Assembly: GCA_031177985.1 (NCBI GenBank)
Contig: JAPSJW010000003.1
Span: 124,001-188,000, forward strand
Length of the DNA: 64,000 nucleotides
Source of the DNA: Microbacteriaceae bacterium
Lineage (GTDB): Bacteria; Actinomycetota; Actinomycetes; Actinomycetales; Microbacteriaceae
Direction: 5' to 3'
Part shown: piece after piece, positions 34,793 through 46,235 of the stretch
How the letters are laid out: the number at the start of each line of letters is the position of its first letter
Numbering within the stretch: position 1 is the stretch's first letter
Translations under genes and position numbers: made by a program
The notes under the pieces: model-generated
Seen by the model: the letters and a program-made list of their open reading frames with translations, nothing else
The model's database searches: none
What the model was told of the DNA's origin: nothing

Positions 34793-35811
34793 ATGCGGCG
34801 AGCGCGATCGAGGATGACGGGTCCCGTCGTCGGCGTCGCGTTCGCGCTCGCTCTCGTGGTCTCGGTCGGCGCCGCCGTCACGATCGGACCGGCGGACCTC
34901 TCGCTCGAGGAGGTCTGGCGCTCGATCGGATGGCACGCGGGTCTGCCGGTCGAGCCGCTCCCGGTGCTGCGCGACGGCATCGTCTGGGAGCTGCGCCTGC
35001 CGCGGGTGCTCACCGCTGCGGCGGTCGGCGCCGGTCTCGCTCTCAGCGGCGCGGTCATGCAGGCTCTCACCCGGAATCCGCTCGCCGACCCCTACCTGCT
35101 GGGCCTCTCCTCCGGGGCGTCGCTCGGCGCGGTCGCGGTGCTGCTGCTGGGCGTGACGGTGCTGCTGCCGCTCGCGGCGTTCCTCGGCGCTCTCCTCGCC
35201 CTGGGCGCGACGCTGCTGCTCGCGAGCGCCCTCGGCCGCATCACTCCGACCCGCACCGTGCTCGCGGGTCTCGCCGTCTCGAGCCTCGCCTCCGCCATCA
35301 CGAGTTTCGTCATCTTCTGGACCGTGACGGGCGACTCGTACCGCGAGATCCTCGGCTGGCTGCTCGGGTCGCTCAGCGGAGCGCGCTGGCCCGCGGTCGC
35401 GATCGCGGTCGGCGCCTTCGTCGTGGCGGGACTCCCCGTGCTGCTCACCGGTCGTCTGCTCGACGCCTTCGCGTTCGGCGACACCGCAGCATCCGCCCTC
35501 GGAGTCGACGTCTCGCGCACGCGCTGGCTGCTGCTCACGGCGGCGGCGCTGCTCACCGGTGCGCTCGTGTCGGTGAGCGGCGCGATCGGCTTCGTGGGAC
35601 TCGTGCTGCCGCATGCCGTCCGCCTGCTCGTCGGGCCAGGTCACCGCGCGCTGCTGCCCCTGTCGGCACTCACCGGCGCCGTGTTCCTGCTCTGGGCCGA
35701 CACCCTCGCGCGCACCCTCTTCGACCCGCGCGAGCTGCCGGTCGGCATCGTCACGGCGCTCATCGGGGCACCCGTGTTCGCCCTTCTGCTCGCCCGACGT
35801 CGGAGCGCCGC

Positions 35812-35815
<4 letters not shown>
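34793..35815 (+). CDS. Putative F420-0 ABC transporter permease (FecCD/BtuC family)
   Basis: A 340-residue permease with nine to ten helices: 'RLPRVLTAAAVGAGLALSGAVMQALTRNPLADPYLLGLSSGASLGAVA' is the FecCD signature, and 'GAIGFVGLVLPHAVRLLVGPGHRALLPLSAL' the typical coupling region. Belongs with the binding protein 15 nt upstream and the ATPase that overlaps its stop. Assignment to F420-0 rather than iron or cobalamin rests on the cassette and on cofE nearby. Confidence 0.75.
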
Positions 35816-36594
<779 letters not shown>

Positions 36595-36598
36595 GCGC

Positions 36599-38818
36599 TC
36601 AGCCCGCGGAGCCGTCGGCTCTCGCGGCGAGGCGCGGCACGAAGCGCGAGAGCACGGATGCCGGCATCAGCACCGCCCTGATCCGCTGCGCGAACGACGC
36701 GCGCTGCGCGATCGCGGCGCAGACCTCGCGCACGTCGGCAGGATCCACGTCGACCGGGCGCTCGGCGAAGCGCTCGAGCTCGAGAGCGAGGCGCAGCCGG
36801 TCGAGGGCCGCACTGTCGATGTCGCGCAGCGAGTCGGCGAACTCCCTGGGGGTCGGCGCGCCGAGACCCGGCCTGCCGTGATCCTCTGCGGTGTCGCGCA
36901 CCTCATCCCAGGCGTCGAGGGCCGACCCGCCCGCGCGGCCGAGCGCTGCGAAGCGCCGGGACCGGCGGGCGAGACGCGCGATCGCGGGTGCGGCGAGCAC
37001 CAGCAGCCCGGCGAGCACGAAGACCGCCATCCAGGCGTTCGATGTCTCCCGGTCGTTCTGGGCGGCGGAGCCGTCGGGGCCGAGCTGCTGGGGCACGCCG
37101 GGAGTGCTCGTCGGCGTCGGAGCGGGCGCCGAGGGCGCCGTCGTCGGCGCCTGAGTCGCCTCGTTCTCGGGCGTCGTCGGATCGTCGGGCAGCGCCTGGG
37201 CGAAGTTCTGCGGGGCACCCCGGCCGGGCGTCGGTTCGAACCGCACCCAGCCGGCGCCCTCGAACCAGAGCTCCGGCCAGGCGTGGGCGTCGTAGGACGA
37301 GACGGTGTAGATGCGGGTGTCCGTCTCCGAGTCGGTGCTGGGCTGCCCGGGAGCGAAGCCCACCGAGATGCGAGCAGGGATGCCCAGCGACCTCGCCATC
37401 GCGGCCATCGCCGAGGAGAAGTGCACGCAGTACCCCGACCGCTCCTCCAGGAACTCGCCCAGCACCTCGGCACCCGAGCCGTCGTAGTCCTCCCGCACCG
37501 GCGCCAGCTCGGAGTAGCTGAACGCGGGGCCCCGGAAGAAGCGCTGCAGGGCGACGGCGCGGTCGAAGCTCGTGGCCTCCGCGCCCGCGACCTCCTGGGC
37601 GGTCTCCCGCACGATGTCGGGCAGCTCGTCAGGCAGTCGCAGGTAGGGCTCGAACCCCGCCGGTGTATTGGTTCCCGACGCCCGCAGCTGCTCCTGGGTG
37701 GGACGAGCCTCGGTGGAGACGACCTCCCAGTCCTGCCCGCTGACGCCGGCCGTCTCGCTGCGCACGGCGAGGGCCTCGGGCTCCCAGTACCAGTCGCCGT
37801 CGAGCCCTGACACCGACTCCGGCGCATACGGCACCGGAAGCCATCGGCCGCCGAGCAGCACGCTCTGCACCGTCGTCTCGTACCGGTCGACCGCGACATC
37901 GCCGGCTCGTCCTGGCGCAGGCGGGATCGCGTCGACCGGGTTGTCGGGGTACTCGTCGACGTCGCCCGGCGACCAGGTGGGGCCCGAGAACTCGTCGAGC
38001 GACGTCGTGCGCAGGTAGACCCCGCCCGGCGCCGTCGTCGTGTAGGTGAGGGCCACGACCTCCTCCGACCTCCGCAGGTCGGCGCCGAGGTCGAGGATGG
38101 GGTTCAGTCCGGTCGTGATGCCGCTCCCGCCGCCGGCGCCCTGCGCGGGCCGCACCGGCGGCAGCATCGCAGGCACCAGCAGCGCGGCCACCACGACGGC
38201 GGCCCCGAGTCCGAGCGCCGCTCCCGACTGCACGCGCGCGCCGACCCGCAGCACGAGCAGGTAGCAGGCGGCGGCGAGCACGAAGGGCAGAGGATCGGCG
38301 ATCGTCGGGTGCACGACGCTCGGCACCGAGACGATGATGAGCAGCGGGATTCCCACGAGAGCGGGGCTGCGGAACCAGTGGGCGATCGCGTCGACGACGA
38401 GGGCGATGCCCGCGGCGGCCGCGGTCACCAGGAACCGGATGCCCTCGTCCGCCCGCGCTGGCGTCGCCTGCGAGGCGATCGACTCCTCGCCGCGCGCCAC
38501 GAGCTCGCGGAAGGCGGCGAACGTCTCGGGCACGGGCACGATGCCCAGGAAGGCGTCGAGGGGTGCGGAGGTGACCGTGACGGCGACGATCCCAGCGACG
38601 GCACCGGCGAGGGTGGGCCAGAACGGCCAGCGCAGCACCGCCCGGGTGCCGGCCGCGGCGGCCAGCACCGCGATCCCGGCGAACGCCGCCTGCAGCCACC
38701 ACTCGATGCCCTGCAGGAGTCGGCCGAGCGATCCCAGCGAGACGAGCAGTGCGAGCGCGACCGCACCCGAGAGCAGCCATGCCCTCCGGCGTCTCTCCCT
38801 CAGCTCACGCTTCGTCAT
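36599..38818 (-). CDS. Membrane protein with active-type transglutaminase-like domain (TgpA family), module A
   Basis: A 739-residue protein. About seven N-terminal membrane helices are followed by an extracytoplasmic transglutaminase-like domain with an intact triad: Cys464 ('SGYCVHFSSAMAAMARSLG'), His512 ('DAHAWPELWF') and Glu528 ('VRFEPTPG'). A Thr/Pro-rich linker, one more helix and a cytosolic DUF4129-like tail follow. TgpA-type proteins accompany MoxR and DUF58 genes in many bacteria. It starts inside the 3' end of the DUF58 gene (14-nt overlap) and is last in the MoxR-DUF58-TgpA operon. Compare the homologue at 58022, which has lost the triad. Confidence 0.85.
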   Translation of the reverse strand: MTKRELRERRRRAWLLSGAVALALLVSLGSLGRLLQGIEWWLQAAFAGIAVLAAAAGTRAVLRWPFWPTLAGAVAGIVAVTVTSAPLDAFLGIVPVPETFAAFRELVARGEESIASQATPARADEGIRFLVTAAAAGIALVVDAIAHWFRSPALVGIPLLIIVSVPSVVHPTIADPLPFVLAAACYLLVLRVGARVQSGAALGLGAAVVVAALLVPAMLPPVRPAQGAGGGSGITTGLNPILDLGADLRRSEEVVALTYTTTAPGGVYLRTTSLDEFSGPTWSPGDVDEYPDNPVDAIPPAPGRAGDVAVDRYETTVQSVLLGGRWLPVPYAPESVSGLDGDWYWEPEALAVRSETAGVSGQDWEVVSTEARPTQEQLRASGTNTPAGFEPYLRLPDELPDIVRETAQEVAGAEATSFDRAVALQRFFRGPAFSYSELAPVREDYDGSGAEVLGEFLEERSGYCVHFSSAMAAMARSLGIPARISVGFAPGQPSTDSETDTRIYTVSSYDAHAWPELWFEGAGWVRFEPTPGRGAPQNFAQALPDDPTTPENEATQAPTTAPSAPAPTPTSTPGVPQQLGPDGSAAQNDRETSNAWMAVFVLAGLLVLAAPAIARLARRSRRFAALGRAGGSALDAWDEVRDTAEDHGRPGLGAPTPREFADSLRDIDSAALDRLRLALELERFAERPVDVDPADVREVCAAIAQRASFAQRIRAVLMPASVLSRFVPRLAARADGSAG

Positions 38819-40148
38819 GCACGAGTCCCGTCTCGGCCACGACGGCACGCCAGGCATCAGACGGCTCGTCGGCGAGGCTCACCGGCACCGCGATCCAACC
38901 GAGGCGCTCGAGCGTCTCGACGGTGTGGCCGGGCTCGGCGAGCTGGCCCTCCCTGTCCAGCTGCTGCAGGACGAGCGGCGCGGTGGAGAGCACGAAGGCG
39001 ACGGCCAGCTCGAAGGGCCTCTTCTGCCTGGTGAGCCATTCGAAGACAGCGTCGTCCGGCTCGGCGAGCACCGCGAAAACCGGACCCGCTGCCCGGTCGG
39101 ACCGCTCCTGGGCCGGCACCGGTGAGCGGTGATCCGCGTCGACGAGGCCGATCGAGGCGAGGCTCAGAAGGAACTCCTGGTCGCGCCCGGCCCACCGGTT
39201 CCCGTCGCCGAGCTCGGCGATCTGCGGATGCGCGGTCTCCAGGATGCGCACGAGGAAACCCCGGCGATGCAGGTGCACCCCCATCGATGCGACCATCCGC
39301 ACCGCCCACTCGAACGCCTCGCTCTCGCCGGCGTGCGGCGTGAACTGGTCGTGCACGGCATCCGCGTACCCGCCTCTGCGGGTGTCGATCACGATCCGCG
39401 CCTCGGGGTAGCTGCGCTGCTCCTCCTGACGCACCATGAGCTCGCCCTGACGGGCGGTGACCCTCCAGTGCACCCGGCGCAGGGCGTCGCCCGGACGGTA
39501 CTCGCGGGTCATGATGTCGTCGTCGGTGCCACGATGATCCCGCTGGAGCACCCGGGCGCTCCCCTCGCCCGTGGCGAGCGAGAGCCCGGTGCGCGGCAGC
39601 TCCATTGCATCCGGCACGACGATGATCTCGTCCTCGCCCGCCGCCGTCGACCGAAGGGTCGCGAGGCCGAACGGATCGCGCTGCTCGACGTGCAGCGGGC
39701 CGATGCGGTACACGCCGCGCCGCGGCGCGCGCAGCGGATAGTCGAGTCGCACGGTGTTGCCGCGCCCGGCGAATCGCCGACCGCGAGGCGCGAGCGGTGG
39801 AAGCCTGGCGTCCGGGGTCGCCTTCGGCCACCACGGCAGGGTGTCCCGCCAGACCGCCTCGCCGCTGCGCGAGTAGCGCTCGTTCGACACTGACACCGTC
39901 ACCTGTGCCGGACGCTGCGCGCTCACGGGGCTCGGCGAGAACGTGCGCGCGGCACTGACCCGCACTCGGCGCAGGATCAGCAGCGCGAGACCACCGACGA
40001 GCAGGAGCGCGGGGAGCGCCGCAGCGAAGAGGAGCGCCTCCCTGCCGCCGACGTAGGCCAGCCAGAACAGCAGCACCGAGGTCGCCGCGAAGCCCCAGCC
40101 CCTCGCGGTCAGCCGAAGGCGGGCGGCTCCGCCCCTGCGTCGTGCCAC
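38805..40148 (-). CDS. DUF58 domain protein, module A
   Basis: A 447-residue protein with two N-terminal membrane helices ('GWGFAATSVLLFWLAYVGG', 'LFAAALPALLLVGGLALLIL') and a DUF58 region containing 'DIMTREYRPGDALRRVHWRVTARQGELMVRQEE'. This family has a von Willebrand A-like fold and works with MoxR ATPases. It lies 3 nt downstream of moxR and overlaps the transglutaminase gene. Confidence 0.88.
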   Translation of the reverse strand: MARRRGGAARLRLTARGWGFAATSVLLFWLAYVGGREALLFAAALPALLLVGGLALLILRRVRVSAARTFSPSPVSAQRPAQVTVSVSNERYSRSGEAVWRDTLPWWPKATPDARLPPLAPRGRRFAGRGNTVRLDYPLRAPRRGVYRIGPLHVEQRDPFGLATLRSTAAGEDEIIVVPDAMELPRTGLSLATGEGSARVLQRDHRGTDDDIMTREYRPGDALRRVHWRVTARQGELMVRQEEQRSYPEARIVIDTRRGGYADAVHDQFTPHAGESEAFEWAVRMVASMGVHLHRRGFLVRILETAHPQIAELGDGNRWAGRDQEFLLSLASIGLVDADHRSPVPAQERSDRAAGPVFAVLAEPDDAVFEWLTRQKRPFELAVAFVLSTAPLVLQQLDREGQLAEPGHTVETLERLGWIAVPVSLADEPSDAWRAVVAETGLVHDEA

Positions 40149-40151
40149 GGA

Positions 40152-41189
<1,038 letters not shown>

Positions 41190-41212
41190 GGTGATGAAGT
41201 GTCGCACAGGTT

Positions 41213-41992
41213 TCAGGCACCGGCGCTGGGAGTTCCCTCGGCCGCGGCGCGCAGCCCGGCCTGGAAGCCCTCCTCCCACGCTTCGTCGCTGCCGCGCCGG
41301 AACATGTCCTGCTCGGGGGGCCGCACGAGCGCTCGGGCACCCTCGGCGTCGAGGCCGGTGACGAGGCGGCCGAGGCCGCGCACGATCGCCACCGGCACCC
41401 CGCTCGCCTTGCCCTTGACGAGGTCGGCCGCCGCGGCGATCTCGTCGGCGACGGCCGCCATCGTGACGTCCAGCCGCCTGCCGTGCGCGTCGAGCGAACC
41501 GCGCAGGTCGTCGACGACCCGCACCCCGGCGGCGCCGATCGCGGCATCCGTCTGCCCCTGCCGCCACGGGCGGCCGAGCGTGTCGGTGATGACGACGCCC
41601 AGGTCGAGACCGAAGCGGGAGCGCAGCGCCGCGCAGAGCGATCGCGCCGACGCGTCGGGGTCCTCGGGCAGCAGCAGCACGGTGCCCTCGGGGGTGTTGC
41701 TCGCGTCGACGCCCGCGGCCGCGAGCACGAGCCCGAGCCGGTTCTCGACGATGCGGGTGACACCGCCCGGATGCCTGCGGCTCGCCACCTCGCGCACGGT
41801 CTCGGCGGTGATCGCGTCCTCGCGGTCGACGGCGGGGATGCTCCTGCCCTCGGCCTTGCTGACGACCTTCGACGTGACGGCGAGGATGTCGCCATCCTGC
41901 AGCACCCCGTCGACGGCGTCGCCGACGAGCCGCGCCAGGTCGTCGCCCGCCGAGATCTCGGGGATGCCGTCGACCGGCAGGACCGTGAGCAC
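41213..41992 (-). CDS. cofE: Stand-alone coenzyme F420-0:L-glutamate ligase
   Basis: A 259-residue CofE-type ligase that adds glutamate residues to F420-0. Visible motifs: '[17 protein letters not shown]', '[20 protein letters not shown]', '[26 protein letters not shown]', and '[25 protein letters not shown]'. Most actinobacterial F420 producers carry FbiB, a CofE-nitroreductase fusion of over 400 residues; here only the CofE part exists. The GTG at 41992 shares its G with the TAG stop of the upstream F420-dependent enzyme gene, so the two are co-translated. Confidence 0.9.
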   Translation of the reverse strand: MLTVLPVDGIPEISAGDDLARLVGDAVDGVLQDGDILAVTSKVVSKAEGRSIPAVDREDAITAETVREVASRRHPGGVTRIVENRLGLVLAAAGVDASNTPEGTVLLLPEDPDASARSLCAALRSRFGLDLGVVITDTLGRPWRQGQTDAAIGAAGVRVVDDLRGSLDAHGRRLDVTMAAVADEIAAAADLVKGKASGVPVAIVRGLGRLVTGLDAEGARALVRPPEQDMFRRGSDEAWEEGFQAGLRAAAEGTPSAGA

Positions 41993-42993
41993 TAGCGGGA
42001 GAGCTTGGGCAGCACGTCGCGGGAGAACACGTCGATCCACTCGCGCTGGTTGCGGCCCACGTTGTGCAGGTAGATGCGGTCGAACCCGAGGTCGACGAAG
42101 CGCTGGATGTAGGCGCGGTGCTCGTCGGGGTCGGCCGAGATGACCATGCGGCCCTCGAAGTCCTCCGGACGCACGAGCTTCGCCATCTGCTCGAGCTCGA
42201 ACGGCGAGCGGATGTCGCCCTTGGGGAACTTCATACCGCCGTTCGGCCACTCGACCATGGCGTTCCGCAGCGCCTCCTCATCCGTCTCCGCCCAGCTCAT
42301 GTGCAGCTGGAGTACGCGGGGCATGGTCGACGGGTCCTTGCCCGCCTCGCGGGCGCCCTCGTCGAACTTCGCGAAGAGCCCGCTGATCTTCTCGAGCGGC
42401 GCGCCGACGGTGATCAGCCCGTCGACCGTGCGTCCCGCCCGCTTGGCCGTCACGGGACCCGCCGTCGCGACGAGGATCTCGGGCGGCACCTCCGGCATCG
42501 TCCAGAGCCGGGTCGACTCGAGCTTGAAGAACTGGCCGGAGTGCTTGACGTCCTTGCCTGCGACGGACGCGGCGAAGAGCTTCTTGATGATGTCGATCGC
42601 CTCGAACATGCGGTTGATGCGCTCGGGCGCCTCGGGCCAGTACTCCCCGATGATGTGCTCATTGAGGGCCTCGCCCGAGCCGAGGCCAAGCCAGTGCCGC
42701 CCCGGGTACATCGCCGAGAGCGTCGCGCTGGCCTGCGCGACCATCGCGGGGTGCCAGCGGAAGGTCGGTGCCGTCACGCCCGGCCCGAAGTCGCCCTTCG
42801 TGCGCTCCCCGATCGCGGCGAGCACGTTCCACACGAACGCGCTCTCGCCCTGCTGCGGAACCCAGGGCTGGAAGTGATCGGCCGCCATGACGCCCGAGAA
42901 CCCCTTGGTCTCGGCGTACTCCGAGAGGGCGACGGCCTCGGTGGGGTGGAACTGCTCGAGCATGGCGGCGTAGCCGACCTGAAGGGAAGCCAT
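41992..42993 (-). CDS. F420-dependent oxidoreductase, glucose-6-phosphate-dehydrogenase (FGD) family
   Basis: A 333-residue FGD-like LLM protein. '[14 protein letters not shown]' contains the Asp-His-Trp cluster of FGD, and '[25 protein letters not shown]' the catalytic Glu. FGD reduces F420 with glucose-6-phosphate and supplies F420H2 to the cell. It could be true FGD or a relative of the broader TIGR03557-like G6PDH group; the sequence around the phosphate pocket does not decide this by eye. An ATG at 43002 exists, but the GGAAGG abuts it, so 42993 is better. Directly coupled to cofE. Confidence 0.82.
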   Translation of the reverse strand: MASLQVGYAAMLEQFHPTEAVALSEYAETKGFSGVMAADHFQPWVPQQGESAFVWNVLAAIGERTKGDFGPGVTAPTFRWHPAMVAQASATLSAMYPGRHWLGLGSGEALNEHIIGEYWPEAPERINRMFEAIDIIKKLFAASVAGKDVKHSGQFFKLESTRLWTMPEVPPEILVATAGPVTAKRAGRTVDGLITVGAPLEKISGLFAKFDEGAREAGKDPSTMPRVLQLHMSWAETDEEALRNAMVEWPNGGMKFPKGDIRSPFELEQMAKLVRPEDFEGRMVISADPDEHRAYIQRFVDLGFDRIYLHNVGRNQREWIDVFSRDVLPKLSR

Positions 42994-43037
42994 GCGATTC
43001 ATCCTTCCACTTCGAGTCGGCAGTCGCCGTCGGGCTC

Positions 43038-43529
43038 CTAGACCCCCGCGGGTGCCTGCAGGAAGTCGGCGACCACGCGCGGCACGTACGGGCTGACGTC
43101 ACCGCCGAGCGACGACACCTGGCGCACGAGCGAGCTCGACACGTGCGCGTGGGCCGGGTCGGGCAGCAGGAACACCGTCTCCACCCCCGCCAGGTTGCGG
43201 TTCACGATCGCCATCGGCGTCTCGTACGCGACGTCGACCTGCGAGCGGATGCCCTTGACCAGCACGCTCGCGCCGACATCCGTGCAGTAGTCCACCAGCA
43301 GCCCGACGCTCCAGCTCGTGACGATCACCTTGCCGGGGATGCGCGCGTCGGCGATCGCCTGCTCGATGAGCGAGACCCGTTGCGCGATCGGCAGCAGAGC
43401 TGATTTGTCGGGATTGTGGACGACCAGCACGTGGATCTCGTCGAACAGTCCAGCCGCTCGCTCGATGACGTCGAGGTGGCCCAGGGTGACGGGGTCGAAC
43501 GACCCAGGAACAACGGCGATCCTGCTCAT
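43038..43529 (-). CDS. coaD: Phosphopantetheine adenylyltransferase
   Basis: A 163-residue nucleotidyltransferase of coenzyme A synthesis. '[21 protein letters not shown]' contains the T/HXGH motif, '[17 protein letters not shown]' and 'SSSLVRQV' (the ISSTXVR-type motif) complete it. ATG 43529 is chosen over a GTG at 43538 because TAGGGT overlaps the latter and lies seven nt before the ATG. Confidence 0.96.
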   Translation of the reverse strand: MSRIAVVPGSFDPVTLGHLDVIERAAGLFDEIHVLVVHNPDKSALLPIAQRVSLIEQAIADARIPGKVIVTSWSVGLLVDYCTDVGASVLVKGIRSQVDVAYETPMAIVNRNLAGVETVFLLPDPAHAHVSSSLVRQVSSLGGDVSPYVPRVVADFLQAPAGV

Positions 43530-43536
43530 GGGTCTC

Positions 43537-43542
43537 ACCCTA
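43537..43542 (-). promoter_or_regulatory. -10 element of a leaderless promoter for coaD
   Basis: TAGGGT on the minus strand, seven nt before the ATG at 43529. Confidence 0.45.
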
Positions 43543-43556
43543 ACGTCCGAACGTTA
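43541..43556. repeat. Palindrome TAACGT-CCGA-ACGTTA between recG and coaD
   Basis: Perfect six-bp arms with a four-nt spacer at the coaD promoter, partly overlapping its -10 box. Possible operator; no regulator is known to me. Confidence 0.35.
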
Positions 43557-43582
43557 CCGTTCTGTGACGAAATGACGGCACG

Positions 43583-45742
43583 CTACGACTTCGCCAGGAA
43601 GTCCCGGGTCGTGGCATCCAGCCGCCGCGCGATCGCGTCGCGCAGGGCAGGGTGTCGTCCGAGGGACGGGTCGTCGGCGAGGATCGCCGCGACCATCTCG
43701 CGGGCCTCCGCGATGAGCTCGCCGTCCTTCGCGACCCGCAGGAGCTTGAGCGAGGAGCGCCCGCCCGACTGCGTCGATCCGAGCACGTCGCCCTCCTGCC
43801 GCAGCTCGAGGTCGACCTGCGCGAGCTCGAAGCCGTCGAGCGTCGCCGCGACCGCCTCGACACGCTCGCGGGCGAGTGTGCCCTCCTCCGCCCGCGTCAC
43901 GAAGAGGCATAGACCGGGAACGCCGCCGCGGCCGACCCGTCCGCGCAGCTGATGCAGCTGAGAGACACCGAACCGGTCGGCGTCGAGCACGACCATCGTC
44001 GAGGCGTTCGGCACGTCGACGCCGACCTCGATGACGGTCGTCGCGACGAGCACGTCGATGTCGCCCGCCGCGAACGACCGCATGATGGCGTCCTTCTGCT
44101 CGCCCGTCATGCGGCCGTGCAGCTGCTGGATGCGCAGACCCTCGAGCACCGGGTTGGTCGCGAGAGAGGCCGCGATCTCGGTGACCGTCGCGAGCGGATG
44201 CGTAGGCGCCTCCGCCTCGGCGTCGTCGCCCGGCTCGCTGTCCTCGACGGTCGTGGCGCCCGGCTCGATCGCCGGGCAGACGATGAAGGCCTGTCGTCCC
44301 TTGCCGACCTCCTCGGCGATGCGCTCCCACACCCGCCCGATCCAGCCGGGACGGTCGGCGAGCGGCACGACGTGCGACGTGATCCCCTGGCGACCCGCCG
44401 GCAGCTCGGCGATCGTCGACACGTCGAGGTCGCCGAACACCGTCATGGCGACGGTGCGCGGAATCGGCGTCGCCGTCAGCACGAGCACGTGCGGCGGGGT
44501 GCCGCCCTTCAGTCGCAGCGCCTCGCGCTGGTCGACGCCGAACCGGTGCTGCTCGTCGACGACGACGAGCGCGAGATCGGCGAAGCTCACCTTCTCGCCG
44601 AGCAGGGCGTGCGTGCCGACGACGATGCGCGCGGAGCCCGACGCCGCGCCGAGCAGGGCCTTCTTGCGCTCGGCAGTCGCCAGCTGCCCGGTGAGGAGCG
44701 TGGGCCTCAGACGGGCGGCGAGATCGGGGCCGAGGGTCTTCACGATCGACCGGAGATGCTGAGCGGCGAGCACCTCGGTCGGAGCGAGCAGCGCCGCCTG
44801 ACCGCCGGACTGCGCGACGGCCAGCATCGCTCGCAGCGCGACGAGAGTCTTGCCCGAGCCGACCTCGCCCTGCACGAGACGGTTCATCGGCGCGGGGCCG
44901 GCGAGGTCTTGGAGGATCGCCTCGCCGACCGTGCGCTGGTCGCCGGTGAGCTGGAACGGGAGATCCGCGTCGAACTCCTCGAGCAGCGCGCCTGGGATGC
45001 GCGGTGTCGCAGGAGTCGACCGCAGCAGCTCGCGCTGCTCCAGCAGCGCTGCCTGCAGCACGAACGCCTCCTGGAAGCGCAGGGAAGCCCGCCCTCGCCC
45101 GAAATCCGCATCCGTCTTCGGACGGTGCACGAGCTCGAGCGCCTCCCGGAACGACGGATGCCGCTTCGCCTTCCGCACCTCGGCCGGCACGGGGTCGTCG
45201 AGAGGCGGGAGGGTGTCGAGCACGACCTCGACCGACCGCTGCACCTGCCACGAGGCGACGGATGCGGTGGCCGGGTAGATGGGGATCGGCAGCTCCGCCC
45301 AGCGCTTGGCGGCCGCCTCGTCGCGGTCGCCGCCCTCGAAGAGCTCGTAGTCGGGGTGGGCGAGCTGACGCGAGCCGCGGTACTCCCCGACCTTGCCGGC
45401 GAAGATGCCCCGCGCCCCCGGGTGCAGCTCCTTCGCACGCCATGCCTGGTTGAAGAAGGTGAGTGTGAGGGTGCCGCGCCCGTCGCCGATCCGCACCTCG
45501 AGGATCGAGCCGCGGCGCTGCCGCATCGGTCGGTCGCGCACCTCGAGCACCTCGGCGACGATCGTGACGTTCTCGTCGAGCGGCAGCCCGCTGAGCGAGG
45601 TCAACTCGCCGCGGCGTGCGTAGCGGCGCGGGTAGTGGGCCAGCAGGTCGCCGACGGTCTCGAGTCCGAGACCCTTCTTGAACGCCGCAGCCGTGCGCCC
45701 GCCGAGCACGCCCGCGAGGGACTGATCGAGCGGCGCATCCAC
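43583..45742 (-). CDS. recG: ATP-dependent DNA helicase RecG
   Basis: A 719-residue superfamily 2 helicase that reverses stalled forks and processes branched DNA. Wedge/OB domain in residues 60-180 ('VTIVAEVLEVRDRPMRQRRG'), then Walker A 'GEVGSGKTLVALRAML', DEXH-type 'VVDEQHRFG', 'TATPIPRTVAMTVFGD', and motif VI 'QLHQLRGRVGRG'. The GTG start gives 'MDAPLDQSLAGVLGGRTA', and TACGCT seven nt upstream supports it. An overlapping longer frame on the same strand is a shadow. Confidence 0.95.
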   Translation of the reverse strand: MDAPLDQSLAGVLGGRTAAAFKKGLGLETVGDLLAHYPRRYARRGELTSLSGLPLDENVTIVAEVLEVRDRPMRQRRGSILEVRIGDGRGTLTLTFFNQAWRAKELHPGARGIFAGKVGEYRGSRQLAHPDYELFEGGDRDEAAAKRWAELPIPIYPATASVASWQVQRSVEVVLDTLPPLDDPVPAEVRKAKRHPSFREALELVHRPKTDADFGRGRASLRFQEAFVLQAALLEQRELLRSTPATPRIPGALLEEFDADLPFQLTGDQRTVGEAILQDLAGPAPMNRLVQGEVGSGKTLVALRAMLAVAQSGGQAALLAPTEVLAAQHLRSIVKTLGPDLAARLRPTLLTGQLATAERKKALLGAASGSARIVVGTHALLGEKVSFADLALVVVDEQHRFGVDQREALRLKGGTPPHVLVLTATPIPRTVAMTVFGDLDVSTIAELPAGRQGITSHVVPLADRPGWIGRVWERIAEEVGKGRQAFIVCPAIEPGATTVEDSEPGDDAEAEAPTHPLATVTEIAASLATNPVLEGLRIQQLHGRMTGEQKDAIMRSFAAGDIDVLVATTVIEVGVDVPNASTMVVLDADRFGVSQLHQLRGRVGRGGVPGLCLFVTRAEEGTLARERVEAVAATLDGFELAQVDLELRQEGDVLGSTQSGGRSSLKLLRVAKDGELIAEAREMVAAILADDPSLGRHPALRDAIARRLDATTRDFLAKS

Positions 45743-45749
45743 GGGAAGA

Positions 45750-45755
45750 AGCGTA
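45750..45755 (-). promoter_or_regulatory. -10 element of a leaderless promoter for recG
   Basis: TACGCT on the minus strand, seven nt before the GTG at 45742. Confidence 0.45.
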
Positions 45756-45862
45756 ACCGGCGGGGCGGACGCGCCCGGCGCATCCGCGCTGTCCTGGGAT
45801 CAACCCTGCGCTTCCGCTGGATGAGAACTGGTCGTATGTCCCGCGCCTCGGTACCTTCCGGT

Positions 45863-46231
45863 ATGGCTAACCGCACGTGGCGAGGGGAAGACGGTCCGCT
45901 GATCGCGTGGGCGCTCTTGGCGCTTTCCATCGCCATCGTGGCCCTAGGGGCGCACTACGCCCTGCACGTCCGGGACCGCGGTGAGAAATGCTGGCACCAA
46001 GCGCCGCCTCCGCCGGACCCGTCGTACCTGGAAGGCTCTGATCACATCCGGAGCGAACCCACATGGCTTCCCCTGGGGATGAGGTGTGAGTACCGCGGGC
46101 CGGAGACGACGGTCGTCACAACCGCGAACTGGCCGCTGACCTTCATCACTGGTGCGTCTGTGGGCGTCCTCGTTGCCTCTGTCGCCGGCATCGCTTCCCC
46201 TCGGAAGGAAGAGAAGCGCCCGCTAGCGTGA
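45863..46231 (+). CDS. Orphan membrane protein with two helices
   Basis: A 122-residue protein not recognised. Helix 1 'LIAWALLALSIAIVALGAHYAL', an extracytoplasmic loop with two Cys ('KCWHQ' and 'MRCEY') and Pro/Tyr-rich stretches, and helix 2 'WPLTFITGASVGVLVASVAG', ending in KEEKR. The codon choice is less GC-biased than neighbours (GCTA, CCTAGG, ATCACT-type codons), which may mean recent acquisition or weak expression. TACCTT five nt before the ATG suggests a leaderless start. It sits between recG and rsmD, which are normally close neighbours. Confidence 0.6.
   Translation: MANRTWRGEDGPLIAWALLALSIAIVALGAHYALHVRDRGEKCWHQAPPPPDPSYLEGSDHIRSEPTWLPLGMRCEYRGPETTVVTTANWPLTFITGASVGVLVASVAGIASPRKEEKRPLA
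46224..46229 (+). promoter_or_regulatory. -10 element of a leaderless promoter for rsmD
   Basis: TAGCGT six nt before the GTG at 46236, inside the last codons of the orphan gene. Confidence 0.5.
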
Positions 46232-46235
46232 GAGG

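Noticed and set aside
36599-36700. Terminator between the convergent ABC ATPase and transglutaminase genes
   Set aside because: The stops are 4 nt apart and I find no convincing stem near them.
43952-46231. Long plus-strand frame opposite recG
   Set aside because: Only the last 122 codons (from 45863) look like a real protein; the rest is antisense shadow of recG.
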